The position numbers and the translations under genes are program-made. Below are positions 11,008 through 24,094 of a DNA stretch of 64,000 bases, piece by piece (the stretch's first letter is position 1; each line of letters opens with the position of its first letter). The stretch covers positions 443,635,816 through 443,699,815 of the forward strand of contig NC_066581.1 of assembly GCF_024323335.1 (NCBI RefSeq), in the 5' to 3' direction. Source of the stretch: Lathyrus oleraceus. Lineage: Eukaryota > Streptophyta > Magnoliopsida > Fabales > Fabaceae. Below the pieces are notes generated by a model. That model was not told where the DNA came from, made no database searches, and worked only from the letters and a program-made list of their open reading frames with translations.

Positions 11008-14000
11008 ATGTCTTACTAGTTCTTCTTCTGTGCATCAGCCAAGCTGACTCACCACTACAACACTCGTTCTAATCGACTGAAGAGAATATAACATCTAGAG
11101 TAAGATAATACAGATTTGAACGATGAGATCGTCAGACTTATAACATTGATGGAATTCGTGATTGCTGCTCAGAACTAGTCGTCACCATCTCCTGCAACTC
11201 CTCCTCCTTAGAGGTCTGCCATTTTTGAGATTGCTTCGTTGTCTGTAACTGTGACTGTTTCCAGCCAGGCCATTCCTGCTATGCCTGCTGGATTCCCTTG
11301 GGGAATGCCACCAAATTTCGTGCCAAATGGGTATGTGCCCACTTTTATTTCTCTGTCGGAATCTAGCCCGGTCATGTCAGTACCTCCTTCCATCGTTCAT
11401 ACTCTGCCTCGTGTTGAGGAGACTATCTACTACTCTAAGACATCTGAAGGTCCAAATGTCTATGAAAATATGGATGAGATGAAAGGTCAATTCCTTGAGC
11501 TGCGCAAAGAATTGGAGACTCCGAGAGGGAAATATTTGTATGGAAAGAGTGTTGTTGAACTCTGTTTGGTTCCTAACGTTAAGATATCGGTGAAATTCAA
11601 GGTCCCAGACTTTGAAAAATACAAAGGGAATTCTTGTCCGTTAGGCCATCTCATTATGTTTTCCATGAAAATGTCTACTCAAATTGATAATGATCAGCTT
11701 TTGATTCACTACTTCCAAGATAGTTTAATTGGAGCTGCCCTCAGATGGTATATGGGCCTAGATAGTGCTAGCGTTCGTACTTTCAACGACTTAGGTGAGG
11801 CCTTTGTCAAGCAGTATAAGTATACGTCGATATGGCGTCAGATAGAGATCAGTTAAGGGCGATGTCTTAGAAGGATGAAGAGACATCTAAAGAATATGCC
11901 CAAAGATGAAGAGAATTAGCTGCTCAGATCAGTCCGCCTCTTGAAGAGAAGGAGATGACTAAGATTTTATTGAAGCCGCTGAGTTCGTTGAAAGTATGGG
12001 GATGAGATTAAAAGTTCCCCCAATGATTTTACCGAAATGGTAAACATGGGGATGAGATTAGAGGAAGGAGTCCGTGAAGGACGTTTGACTAAAGAGGAGG
12101 CGTCAGCTAGCAAGAAGTATGGTAAGAGTTTTTCTAAGAAGAAAGAAGGAAAGACTAATTTAGTGTCAGTGGGGAGGCAGAGGAGGCCTTATGTCAGGAA
12201 AAGTTCTCAATCCTGTCAACATCAACACCAAGTTTCTTCAGTGATTCCAGTTTTTTCCAACAATGCACCCAATCAATCAGTTCCAATTCAACAACAACAA
12301 CATCAGCAACAACCGCAACAAAGAACCAACTACAACAACAACAATCATCATCAACAAAATTTTGAAAGGAAAAAGGTCTCCTTTAACCATATTCCTATGA
12401 CGTATGCAGAGTTGTACCCATCTTTGGTACTTAAGAATCTGATCCAACCAAGAAACCCTCCTCAAGTTCCTGAGCCACTGCCATGGTGGTTCAAGCCTGA
12501 TCTTTGTTGTGCTTTTCACCAGGGAGCCCCTGGTCATGATATACAAAATTGATATCCGTTAAAATATGAAGTTCAGAGACTTGTAAAGAGAGGTATGGTG
12601 TCTTTTGAGTAGATAGCACCGAATGTGAAAGCCAATCTGTTACTTGCTCATGGTAACACTTCTGTCAATATGGTGGACGGTTGTCCAGGGAACTTTAGAG
12701 TTTTTGATGTGTGACGTATCCATAGGTCTCTTGTAGAGATGCATAGAACTCCGTGTTTAATTAGTGACTGTGAACATGACCATGATAGTTGTATCATTTG
12801 CACTGTGAACCCCCGTGGGTGTTTGATTGTCAAGAGGGATATCCAGAAGTTGATGGATGAGAATGTAATCCTGATTCAATAGTCGAGGGATATGGGGAAT
12901 GATGTGAATGTCATTTTTCCGGTGTTTAAGACCCCTAAGTGGGTAGTCATTCAGTTTGATAGCAGCAACAATAATAATGTCAATAGATCAGTATTGTCGT
13001 TGTTCATACAGTTAGCGGGACCTGACCCCTATGCATCCGATAAAGTTGTTCCATATTACTATAATGCCACAATGATTGAAAATGGTCAATAGGTTCCTCT
13101 ACCAATTGCAAACTCAATGGTAAATATTGCAGATATTGCAAAAGTGACCCATAGCGGTCGTGTGTTTAGTCCAGTGTTTCTAAAGGTTGTGGAAGATGTT
13201 TCTATGGGGAAGAAGGCAGAAATTCCTGTAGTGAATCCAAATAGTGCTCCAATGTATCAGTCTGGTGAATCTAGCAAGTTGAAGGCTAATGATGATAATG
13301 AGGTGTTACGACTGATAAAAAGAAGTGAATTTGACGTGGTGGAGCAAATGCTCCAAACGCAGTCAAAGTTTTATGTGTTGTCTTTATTGATGAATTCTGA
13401 GGCGCACATAGAAGCATTGCAGAAAGTGTTGGAACAAGCTTATGTTGAACACGATGTTACTGTGGATCAGTTTGACCGCATTGTTGATAACACCACTTCT
13501 TGTAACAACCTGAGCTTTTATGATGAAGAGCTTCCTAAAGTAGGTAGGAATCACAATTTGGCGTTACACATTTTAAAGAATTGCAAGGAGGACACTTTGT
13601 CCAATGTTTTGGTTGATACCGGATCATCGCTGAATGTGTTGCCAAAATCAACTCTGCCTAGACTTTCTTATAAAGTTACCCCAATAAGGTACAATGGTGT
13701 GTTTGTTAAAGTGTTTGAAGGTTCTCTTAAAACTGTCATTGGAAAAGTGGACCTTCTAGTGATTTCCAAATTACTTTCTAGGTAATGGATATCCACCCGA
13801 CCTATAGCTGCTTGTTGGGAAGGCCATGGATTTATGAAGCTGGAGCTGTGACGCCTACGCTTCACCAAAAGCTTAAATTTGTGAAGAACGACAAGCTTGT
13901 CGTTGTTGGTCGAGAAAAGGCATTATTGGTGAGCCATTTGTCATCATTTACATATGTTGATGCTGAGGTGGAAGTTGGAAGGTCGTTCCAAGCTTTGGCC

Positions 14001-14347
14001 ATTGCAGATGAATTAAAGAAGGTTGGGGCACCCATGTCTTATTTGAAGGATGCACAAGAGGCTGTTCAGGCTAGCAGTATTGTTAAGTGGGGTCATATTG
14101 TGAAATTCTCCGAGAACAAGAATAAGGAAGGGCTTGGATTTCAACTAGGGCCATTCAACGCCAATGTCAAGGTTATACAACCAGTATTCCATAGTGGAGG
14201 GTTCATTCATGGGAATGATCAACACTCAGCTGCCATTATTTAGGATAGTGGTGATAAAGACGAAGATTACGCCAATTTTGTGACGCATGGCCAGACTTGC
14301 AACAATTGGGTTGTTATTGATGTTCCTATTATCATTCACCGTTCTAA
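11008..14347 (+). pseudogene. Ogre gag-pro, broken (B1, exon 1)
   Basis: Gag likely began at the ATG at 11008, in frame with the long open stretch 11239-11856. That stretch carries the retrotransposon gag domain (FEKYKGN, LLIHYFQDSLIGAALRWYMGL, DLGEAFVKQYKY). A 1-nt loss near 11823 shifts the frame, which is recovered by 12037. A Q/N/H-rich linker (12220-12365) and a zinc-knuckle-like motif CAFHQGAPGHDI (about 12508) follow, the latter cut by TGA at 12550. The retropepsin-type aspartic protease has its active site DTGSS at 13615-13629 and LLGRPW at about 13812. A 16-nt deletion at about 13760 (flanked by AGT) shifts the frame, and TAG at 14241 closes it again. B2 keeps only the two ends of this gene. 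Gag builds the particle and protease cuts the polyprotein; neither can be made here. Confidence 0.8.
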
Positions 14348-14603
14348 GTAATTTGTTTTCATTATTTTATGAAAAATCCTTCTCCTATACCTAAGGGAGA
14401 AGTGAACATCGTTGGGCATTTTCCTTATTATCATCAATGAATACAATATTATTCATCCACATCTATGATGTTTTATTTTTGCTTTTTCCTTTTTTTGAAA
14501 ATGGTAATCACAAGAAACATAAATAAATAATAATCTTTCCATATGTATAATATTTTTTTTGCATTCCACTTCTCTAAAATCAAAATATCAAATCATTATG
14601 CAG
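14348..14603 (+). other. Ogre-type intron between pro and RT (B1)
   Basis: A GT donor after the VIIHRSK-like codons (GTAATTTGTTTTC at 14348) and an acceptor ATTATGCAG ending at 14603 bound a 256-base AT-rich segment with no open frame. Joining the exons keeps the frame: arginine and serine codons lead into NLILKPIE. An intron at this place is a known hallmark of Ogre elements. The matching B2 segment is 58120-58381. Confidence 0.75.
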
Positions 14604-15365
14604 TTTGATTCTCAAACCCATTGAATATAATGATCCTACTCCCTCTCAAAACTTTGATTTCCCTGTGTTTGAAGTTGAGGAAGAGAATCATGATGAAGAA
14701 GTATCTGATGAGTTATCATGTTTGCTTGAGCACAAGGAAAAAACCATTCATCCATTTGAAGAGCAGATTCAATTAGTCAACTTGGGTTCCGATGACGATG
14801 TAAAGGAAGTCAAGATTGAGTCTCAACTGTGTCCAGAAGCTAAGAAGGGGTTGATTGATCTTCTTCGAGAGCATTCAGATGTGTTTGCTTGGTCCTATCA
14901 AGACATGCCTGGTTTGGATTCTAAGATTGTGGAGCATAGATTGCCGTTGAAGCCAGAATGCCCGCTAGTCAAGCAGAAGTCGAGAAAAACTCATCCTGAT
15001 ATGGCAGTAAAGATCAAAGAGTAAATGTAGAATCAAATTGATGATGGTTTCCTTGTTACCTTTGAATATCCGCAATGGGTGGACAATATTGTGAATGTTC
15101 TGAAGAAAGATGGAAAAGTCCACATGTGTGTTGATTATAGAGATTTGAACAAAGCTAGTCCGAAAGATGATTATCCCCTGCCGCACATTGATATGCTGGT
15201 AGACAATACAACTAAATTCAAAGTATTTTCGTTTATGGATGGATTTTACGATTATAATCATATCAAGATGGCACCTGAATAGATGGAGAAGACCATATTC
15301 ATTACACCTTAGGGAACATTCTGTTATCAAGTGACGCCTTTCGGTTTAAATAATGCTGGTGCAAT
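14604..15365 (+). pseudogene. Reverse transcriptase, N-terminal part, broken (B1, exon 2)
   Basis: Starts LILKPIEYNDPTPS and continues through the acidic linker to the RT domain: VFAWSYQDMPGLD, HRLPLKP, KKDGKVHMCVDYRDLNKASP, DYPLPHIDMLVD, FMDGFYDYNHIKMAPE, and TPFGLNNAGA. In-frame stops include TAA and TAG at about 15022-15030, TAG at 15280 and TAG at 15310. Element C begins after base 15365, within the codons after NAGA. The gene resumes at 36771 with the target duplication GCAAT. Confidence 0.85.
15361..15365. repeat. Target site duplication of element C, left copy (GCAAT)
   Basis: GCAAT directly before the LTR start TGTAGCGG; identical to 36771-36775. Confidence 0.95.
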
Positions 15366-18300
15366 TGTAGCGGTGTATTCGTCGCTATATGATCTATCGA
15401 TTAAATCATAAGCTAGGAGATACATTGAAAATTTCGAGTCGCCACCGCACTTTTATTTATCCAAAGGACTGGCTAAAAAGCGAACAAAAGCCTAAGAAGT
15501 TTTACACGTAGAAAACTAATAAAAAGATCAGAGAGTCTGGGTAAGGGGTAAATTACGCAATGGGAAGGTGTTAGGCACCCATCACGTCCTAGGTACTCCT
15601 AGGGAGCCCTTTTCACACTTGTTATAAAAATATTGTTATTTGTTATGACATAAAGATTGTGCAAACATGATTGGGATGGTGAGAAAAGAATATACAATTT
15701 ATTATTTTATTGGGTTCGAACGGATGAACCCGTTGCCTACGTACCTTCCATCAAAGGTAAGGATCAGAACGCCGTAGTTCGGCTAAAAGATTTCCAAAAG
15801 TGGGTTAGGTTCAATTTTAAACACAAACCCTAGGTCTTACGTTATCCACGGGAGAAAACTCAACCTTATACAAACAACAACGTCCACCATGTGAGAACAG
15901 CTTCAACTTGCCAGGGAGGGGTTAACCCTATAATAGGCAAGGAAGGCTTACAATTCAATCACTAAAGACAGAAGGTGAGATTAACATCAACCACTAAGAT
16001 AAATCAAACCTATAGCTCATGTATGAAAAGATTAATGGACAAAGCCAAAACAAGTGAATGAGTGAAGTTATTGATTATGATTATGAAAATGGAGTCAAAG
16101 TATGATTAAGATCAATTCAAATAAGTATTATGAAAATGAAGTTTGAAAAAAGTCAAGGACTTGAGTCCAGGTTTTTAGTTTGAAAACAATGAGAATGTTT
16201 GCACAACACTTAGGTCAAATTTGAAAGATAAAGTGTGAAAAGGTTTAGGACATAATGAATGATGAATGGGTGAAGGATGGGGTAGTAAAACTTCTTAGAA
16301 GGTTCACTTCTTGAAATCATATAGCAGATGATTCAAGTGTGTCCTTTGGAATAGCAATAAGCAATAATAACAAACAAACAAGCAAGAAAGCGGATATCGG
16401 ATGCCAATCAATGGTCTTATTCCAATCTCCTAAAACCAAAATGGGATATCAGATGCCACTCAATGGTCTTACACTAATCTCCACAGGCAAAGAAATAAAA
16501 AGCGGATACCGGATACCAATAAATGGATTTACACCAGTCTCCTAAAACAGAAATGGATATCAGATGCCACTCAATGGTCTTACACTAATCTCCTCAAAAG
16601 AAAAACAAAGATGAACTATGGAAGTCAACTGCCAATCTATCTGGACTTAGATTAACTCCACAGTATGGTCCTAGGAAATCCAATGCCACATCACAGGGAC
16701 TTACAATGGATCCTCACATACAAGAACAAAAGCAACAGTATGATCACAGGAATGCAAATGCCAACTTACAGGGACTTATAATTGCAACCTCTCATACAAA
16801 CAGATGAACAAACTATGATCACAGGAAAGCAGATGCCAACTTACAGGGACTTATAACTGCAACCTCACATACAAATCAAACAGATCAAATTATGATCACA
16901 GGATAACAGATGCCAACTTACAGGGACTTATAACTGCAACCTCACATACAAATCAAACAGATCAAATTATGATCACAGGACAACAGATGCCAACTTACAG
17001 GGACTTATAACTGTATCCTCACATACACACAGATAAAACAGAAGATATGAGTGACCAATGAGGTCTTACACTCTATCCTTCCATATCACAGGAGCAAATG
17101 CCAAAGCAATGGACTTACAATTGACCTCAATGGGCAAACAACAATGATAGCATCACAAAAAGCAAATGAGATGATCATGCATTAATGGCAATTGATGATG
17201 ATGATAGATGCATAACATACAGGCAAGCAAGTGCATATGAAGCAATCAAACAATCAATGAATATCAAACAGCACACTCTATAGCCAAACAATGGGGGCTC
17301 ACACAAGAGGGTTTGACTTTGAAAGTCCACTGTAATAGGTGAAGGTCGCTCTTAACCTGGCCATTGAGGGGCTCAGGTGAAGCAGATGAAAAGGAGATGA
17401 GGGGTGTACCTCATTGCTTCTATCTCAGATCAGAGAGAGCATAAAAGAAAGTGTGGGAGTTCAGAAAGTGGGAACTCTCTCCACATTATTGACTCGATTA
17501 GATCTTGGGTATTTATCTCAATGCTTCAACCATGTAATGGGAGCAAAGAGAGGACACACTGAATAGTGGGGGATAGATTGCTTATCCCTACCTTCCACCA
17601 ATTGCCTTACTTGAAGGACTTTTCCTGCTTAGGACAAATATAAACAAACACAGGCATTGCCTCTTAAGGAGGACTTCAGACAGTTTGCCCGGTCAAATAA
17701 CAGACCGGGTCTCCAGACTACATGAAGAAGAAGTATTTATACCTCAAAACAAATGCTAAAAAAGCAAAGCAAGCAAGTTCAGAGAACTTAAGCAACTAAA
17801 GTACCTGCAAAAGTCAGACCAATTATTAAACAGCTCAACAGTCAAAATCAAAAACAAATGGATAAACAAAAGTCAACCACAGAGGGACCAATTGTGCAAG
17901 GCACAAAGACTCAAGTTACATGAGTCAACCTACAAAACAAAGGTTAGCACATTAAACAACCAAACTAAAACACATTTGAATGATCCTCAATGCATTGGTG
18001 CTTAACCTGAAACAGATGAACTCAACATAAGCTTGAAGGACCACTAGGACTAGCCTAGGGTCAAAGATGAAAGAAAAAGTCAAGGCAGCAAGGAAAAGTC
18101 AACCCAAACCAAGACTAAACATTCAAGAAGCATTCTCAATTGGATTCATAATTATATCATGCATCATGGTCATTTCATATGCAAAAGGATGCAAAGCATG
18201 GCAAGAGAAGCATACAAAAGTCAACAGCAAAGACTTCATTCAAAAGTCAACTCAAACATTTTCAAAAATCATGAAATAAATCACACTCAATCCTAACATC

Positions 18301-21300
18301 TAACATGGTATACATTTAAAATTTCATTGCATTTGGATGAGAGGAAGGCAGTCAATGAAATTCATGAAGTCAAACCAAATTCAAGTAAGCATGGTGAAAG
18401 TCAACAAACATGGGTCAACTTCAAAAAATCATATCAATTTGAAAACAGAAGAGAAATGAATGAGATTAACACCAATGCAAAGCTTGAAGTGTCTAGTTAT
18501 CACATATGAAATTTCATGAACATACAATATGATTTGAGAATTTCACAAAAGATTTGGCAAGGCATAGCACAAAAAGTCAACAAATGACCAAGTATGGAAG
18601 AAAATTCTCAATCAAATGGAAAACAGCATGATTAATTCCAAGAAAATTCATACACAAACTAGACATGTGACAGATGATTCATGCAAAATTTGAGGTCAAT
18701 TGGATAAGAGGAAGCATGTGAACAAAAATTGGGAAAATACATGATCATGGTATAGCACCAAATGTAACACATAACTTCAAAAAATCATAACTCTCAATCC
18801 ACAAATGATAAATGCACAAACTTTATATGGAAATGAAGGTCAATGTGTCTAGTTTCACCACAAAAAAATTTCAAGGGCATTGGATATAACATGAGAATTT
18901 CACAAAAGGAATGGCTCAATGTATCATTTATGCACACATGTGAAGAAAATAATTATCATTAAAAATCCAGCCAATGGAAAATTAATTAAAAATCATGATA
19001 AAATAGAGGACACATTCATGGACATGATGCAAAAAATTTCAGAATTTTTGGAGTTGAAATGGATGAGAAATTAATTGTTGAAGTTGATGTACAAATTGAT
19101 GAAACATGAAGAACATAGCATAGCAAGATGGTCAAGGCAATGGTCAACCGTGGCAAATTTGTAATTCTAGGCTCATTAATCAAAACTGTGCGTTTTGGCC
19201 CTGCAAAACGAAATGTTTTGTTTGGCTCTCAGCCAATAAAACAGTAATGAGCCAACCAACTTAAATTTTTTTGAGCTTCTAAAACCCTAGGGGTTTCTAA
19301 CACAGCAAGGCTCATGGTTCAGCTTCACCAAAACAAAAAACAACCATCACACAACAGCATATCATTCATGTAATGTTCACATAACCACCAGACAACAGCA
19401 CGCATGTATACATGGATTTCAGGATAAATTCTCATGGGGTTTCAAAAATGCAGCATGGTTTTAGCAGCATGGTATTGGTAGCTTCATCAATCGATCAAAA
19501 ATAACAACAAGTGAACAGCAACATGTAGCAATGATCATACAACAAACAGCATCCATGACCAAATACAACAAACAACAGCATGTGAATTTTATGAACAAGT
19601 TTAGAGTTTTCAATCAGCAGGGCAAATGCAGCAATGGTATTCATCATCATGTTTCATCATCAATCAACATTTCAACATTATGGTAACAGCATGGCATCAT
19701 TAACCAACAACAAAACAAACAAAAACAAATGGAATTTCTGGATAGGGCAGGTTTGAACAACAGCAGCATTGGCATTCAGCAAGCAGTCAGCAGCAACCAA
19801 AACACGCAAATCACACCACAGCATGGGATTGGCTCTCACACAACTAAAACAATAGTAAGCCACTATATTCATGTAAACTTCTGGAAGACTAGGGTTTAAA
19901 CAGCAGCTTGTTTATGCATCAAGTTCATGGTATCAACAACATCAAACATCATGGTTCGACCAATCCACACAACAGCACATAAACAACATGGAAGAAAATC
20001 CTCATGATTCAAACATCAGCATTAACAAAAAAACAATTTCAAATAAAGTGCATCAACATCATGGCAATGGCTTTGGTGATATCATGTAGCAAAAATAACC
20101 AACACACAAACATGTATGAAGCTGGGATTTCTGGGAACAGTATAAGGGTTGTAACACAGCAGCAGGGCATTCATGTGTTCATCAATCATCATCAATTGAA
20201 ATTCCAACAAACAAACAACCAAACAAACAGCATTCAAACATGATTCACATGGATTTTCTAGGCATGGTCATGAGGTTTCAATGTAACAGCATTCATCATA
20301 TCACCAGCATCAAAAATCAAATTTGACCAGCACACAAACAAACACATTATTCAGCAATACACAAACACAAGCATGAAAAATTTCTGGACAATTTATGGTT
20401 TAACAGCAGTAACACACATTCATCATGGAATTTCAACAAAACCCAGAAAGTTTGAACAAGCATATCATCAGTATCATCAAGCATCGAACAACAAGAATAT
20501 AATGTCCAAATTCATTAAATCAACTCCAGCAATGCAAATCGACCAAAAGTTCATTTGTAACAAAAAAAGAAAAGCAGATTTCTCCATCAAGAGAACACCA
20601 TTTCAAGCAAACTTTACTTCCTTAGAATCAGCATAAGATGATCTTTCATGAACATATCATAGCATGGCATATAATGGAAGTCGATTCACTTACTTGTTTT
20701 TGAAGAAAATGTGAAACAGTGGTGTATTGATGATTTAAGCTCAAACAGTTGTCAATGATGGTTGGTAGTGATGAAGGCTTGAAGGAAATTGACTTAACCA
20801 GTTCAAATTCAGCTCGAGCTCGCAAATGCCATGGCTGATGCTTTGAGAAAACAGAGCTCCAAGATGAAATCCCAGCTGGTGAAGGAGGCTGTAACAAGGC
20901 TCCAAATGATGTTTGGATGATGAAGGATGCAAGGGTTCTTTGATTTCTTTGAATGGTTTCTGCAGAAAATATTGTTTTGCAAAAATGCACAATGAGGGAA
21001 TGAGAGGATTTTTTGGTCGTGTGGCTGTCAAGCTAGGGTTGCAATCAGCAGAGGCAAGGCTTTATGTAGTCTGTTTACCATCCTTAATCCATGTTGTAAG
21101 CTAGTTTAGTGTTAATGCCCTCATTTGCAAAGTTGCTAATTTTGGACAAAGTGGAAAATGGGGGGTGGTATGGTACACGAGTGGGCTTGCAATCAGGCTG
21201 CTAGCAGACCAAAATTCTGCTGCTTGTTGTTGCTTTTGACTGCTGTACTTGCCTTGTCCAAATGAAGTCATTTTGCACATTTTCAAGTTTTTGCATTTTG

Positions 21301-22378
21301 GTCCAAAGTGATAGCATAATGGTGGTATGATTATGATTTTAGGCTTGGAACAAATCATAAATGATATATGGAACATTTCCCAATTGGCCAAATCAAGAAA
21401 AAGTCAAAGAATCAAAAAGTCAAAGTTTGGTCAAACTTTGAATTTAAATGAAAAGGTCCAAAAATGCCATTTTGAATGGTAAGGTTTTAGGTCATGAAAT
21501 TTATATTTTTGGAAAGAGGATGAAAAATGTGGTTTGTAGGAAAAAACCCCACCAAATTTGGCCTTATGGTTTGAGAGATATGGCTTGTTGAAGTTCAAAA
21601 ATTGGTGAAAATGATTTGATCATATCTTGACAACCACACATGGGATTTGAGAGTTCTTGGACTTTTTGAAAATGGGAGAACAAGATCTTCAACTTTCATG
21701 TTGGGCAAAAATTCATTTGGAGCTTGTATCATGATGTAAGTTTAAGATCAAGAAGTTTCCATTTTTGGCAGTTAAAATTACAGGTCCACTTTCTAATTTG
21801 GAAATTTTCTGATTGACTTGATTTTCTCCCATGATGAGGTTTGACATGATAGATGAGGCTTATACAAGCATGAATGAGCTCCTTCAAATCAATTCTATCC
21901 ATCAAATTCTTGATTAAATCAACAGTTGACCAAGTTTGACTGTCTGTTGACTTTTCTAGGGTTTTGGATGACTGATGCACTTCTGATGAAATCCAAACCC
22001 TAATTCCTTGAGAACTTGACTTCAAATGATGTCTCAAGATGTATGAACCTTTGATTAATGATCATGATGCCCAAATTCTGCAAGAATGGCCATCATCCAT
22101 TGCTTTGACTGATCAATGACTGAGTTTGACCTAATTTCTGATGATTGCTTCAACTGCAAGCAACAAGGTTAGACTGACAATATTTTTGTACTTTTTTGGT
22201 TAATAAACATATGAAAGCAAAGATATACAAATGCAAGGTATGCTTGGTGATCAAGAAAACAAACCTACAAGGCAATCTACCCACTAGGAGGGGACAAAGG
22301 CATGCAATGATCCTTGAGGTTATGATATAAATGATATGGGCCATGAGGGATCTTAGGGCCCAAAATTGGGGTCTTACA
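15366..22378 (-). repeat. Element C 3' LTR (7,013 bp)
   Basis: Same length as, and almost identical to, 29758-36770. On the minus strand it starts at 22378 with TGTAAGACCCCAATTTTGG (start shared with family B LTRs) and ends CCGCTACA at 15366. A TATA-like CTACATAAAGCC lies at 21058-21069 (minus), about 1.3 kb from the LTR start. Near the 3' end lie a GGTGCCTAACACCTTCCC box (about 15561-15578) and an AATAAA followed by a PBS-like GTGGCGACTC (about 15436-15462). Several open frames of 60-114 codons (for example 20646-20990) occur in both LTRs but look like chance. Confidence 0.93.
16385..17040 (-). repeat. Tandem imperfect repeats in C 3' LTR
   Basis: Two sets. At 16385-16600 the unit is about 55-70 bp around GATGCCACTCAATGGTCTTA. 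At 16725-17035 the unit is about 70-75 bp around GATGCCAACTTACAGGGACT, four or more copies. The 5' LTR has the same at 30777-31432. Confidence 0.8.
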
Positions 22379-22392
22379 GATGCCCCTATTTA
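22379..22392 (-). other. Polypurine tract of element C
   Basis: The minus strand reads TAAATAGGGGCATC directly before the 3' LTR (TGTAAGACC). The A-like fragment has an equivalent AATAGGGGCAGC before its LTR start at 57674. This is the usual primer for plus-strand synthesis. Confidence 0.75.
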
Positions 22393-22969
22393 AGGTCATT
22401 CTAGCCGGAGAAGTGAAGTTTAGAAATCTTCAACTCGACGCGGTAGAATGGGCTTAAATAACAGTAATGAGACGAATTTTGGTCCCTAAGAGACCTCATG
22501 ATGCAAATGTATGCATGCAAAAGACACAAATTCTGTGGGGAATATGATTCACACAGAAGAAAAGACGATCCATCGGAGTAGTACACTCACCAGGAACAGA
22601 GACTCTAACAAGACTCTATGGGGATAAACAAAAGAAAAAGAAATGTGTGAACAATACACGACTCCAAACTGGGGAAGATAAAACTGACATAACGTGATTA
22701 AAACACGACTCTGATTAGGAAAACAGAAAAACAGACTGGAGAACTCACTGGGGAGTGAAGGACTCACACTGGGAAAAGATTCCAAAGGAAAATAAATCCA
22801 TTGGAAAGACACAAGCTGACTCCTGGGGGAGAAGCAAAAGAAAACTCCACTGGGGAAGTAACAAAGCAAATGAGATGTTACCAGGCATACGGGTAACAAA
22901 CTCAGGAAAATCTGACTCCACAGGGGGACCGAGGTCATAATAGGGAGCAGAAAGGAGGGAACACCAAGG

Positions 22970-24094
22970 ATACCGGTTACTGGGTATATAATAGGTGACC
23001 GACCAAAGCGTGAATTGGATTTCACTTCCAAAACACTCATCATCCTGAAGAGAGTTAGAAAAGCAAACTTGTTTATATGATGGATATTCAATTCCACAAG
23101 GAATATGAATCTTACTCTGGGGGGGAAAACAATCAAAAGATTGACTCAAGAGCGCAAGAGATATAATATCCATTACCGTCAGAACGTGGATAGAATACTC
23201 AGATGAGACATATTATTCATTACCGGCAGACCGTGAATAATATACTCGAGAGGAAAATTATCCTGAACCGGTTACTGGGTTGTTTATAGGATAAAATCCG
23301 AAGACGTGGATTGGTTTTCACTTCCAAAACACTCATCATCCGAAAGGAGGGCTTGAAAAAGCAAATCGACTTACAGGATGGGCATTCGAATCCACAACGG
23401 GAAAACGAATCTTACTCGACTGGGGACACAAACCCAAAGAGTGCATGAGATATAATATCCATTACCGGCAGACCGTGGATAAGATACTCGCATGAGATGT
23501 ATTATCTATTACCGTCAGAACGTAGATAATAAACTCGCATGGTAAGAAACACCAGAGATACCGGTTACTGGGTATATAATAGGTGATCTACCGAAAACGT
23601 GAATTGGTTTTCACTTCCAAAACACTCATCATCCAAAACACAAACTGGTTAAAGGATGGCTATTCGATTCTACAAAGAATACGAATCTTGCTCAGTTGGG
23701 GAAAATCAACAAAGGATTCCAACTAAAGAGCGCATGAGATATATTATTCATTACCGGCAGACCGTGAATAATACACTCGAAAGGAAAAGACACCAGAGAT
23801 ACCGGTTACTGGGTATATAATAGGTGACTAACCAACAAGAGAGACAATCGATACCAAGCATACGGGTAAACGAAAGGCAACTCAAAGGGATAAATTGCAA
23901 GCATCCGGCAATTATCCGACAACAAAGAAATATTCGACTCCGCAAGGGGAAATAACGAATCTTACTCGACTGGGGACACACAAAAGGCTTCGACTGAAGA
24001 GTGCATGAGATATACTATTCATTACCGGCAGACCGTGAATAATATACTCGCATGGAAGACTATCCACAACCGGTTACTGGGTTAATAAAGGATA
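22970..24094 (-). repeat. Tandem array, 240-295 bp unit, about five imperfect copies
   Basis: Each unit holds ACCGGTTACTGGGT, then TTTTCACTTCCAAAACACTCAT in the first three copies, a GAATCTTACTC segment, and ATTACCGGCAGACCGTG or ATTACCGTCAGAACGT. Start-to-start spacing is 295, 293, 241 and 267 bp. Confidence 0.8.

Noticed and set aside
14965..15330. 121-codon minus-strand frame
   Set aside because: Antisense of the RT gene of B1.
16339..16545. 68-codon frame made of repeated GYQMPLNGLTLIS-like units
   Set aside because: Translation of the LTR tandem repeat; no sign of a real protein.
20646..20990. 114-codon frame (minus), also at 35038-35382
   Set aside because: Present in both LTRs of element C, no recognisable domain, no codon bias signal I can see; chance frame in LTR.
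22549..23136. 195-codon minus-strand frame in the C spacer
   Set aside because: Sense-strand frame through repeat units and hairpins with low-information sequence (Phe, Ser, Leu rich). It does not resemble the missing pol parts.
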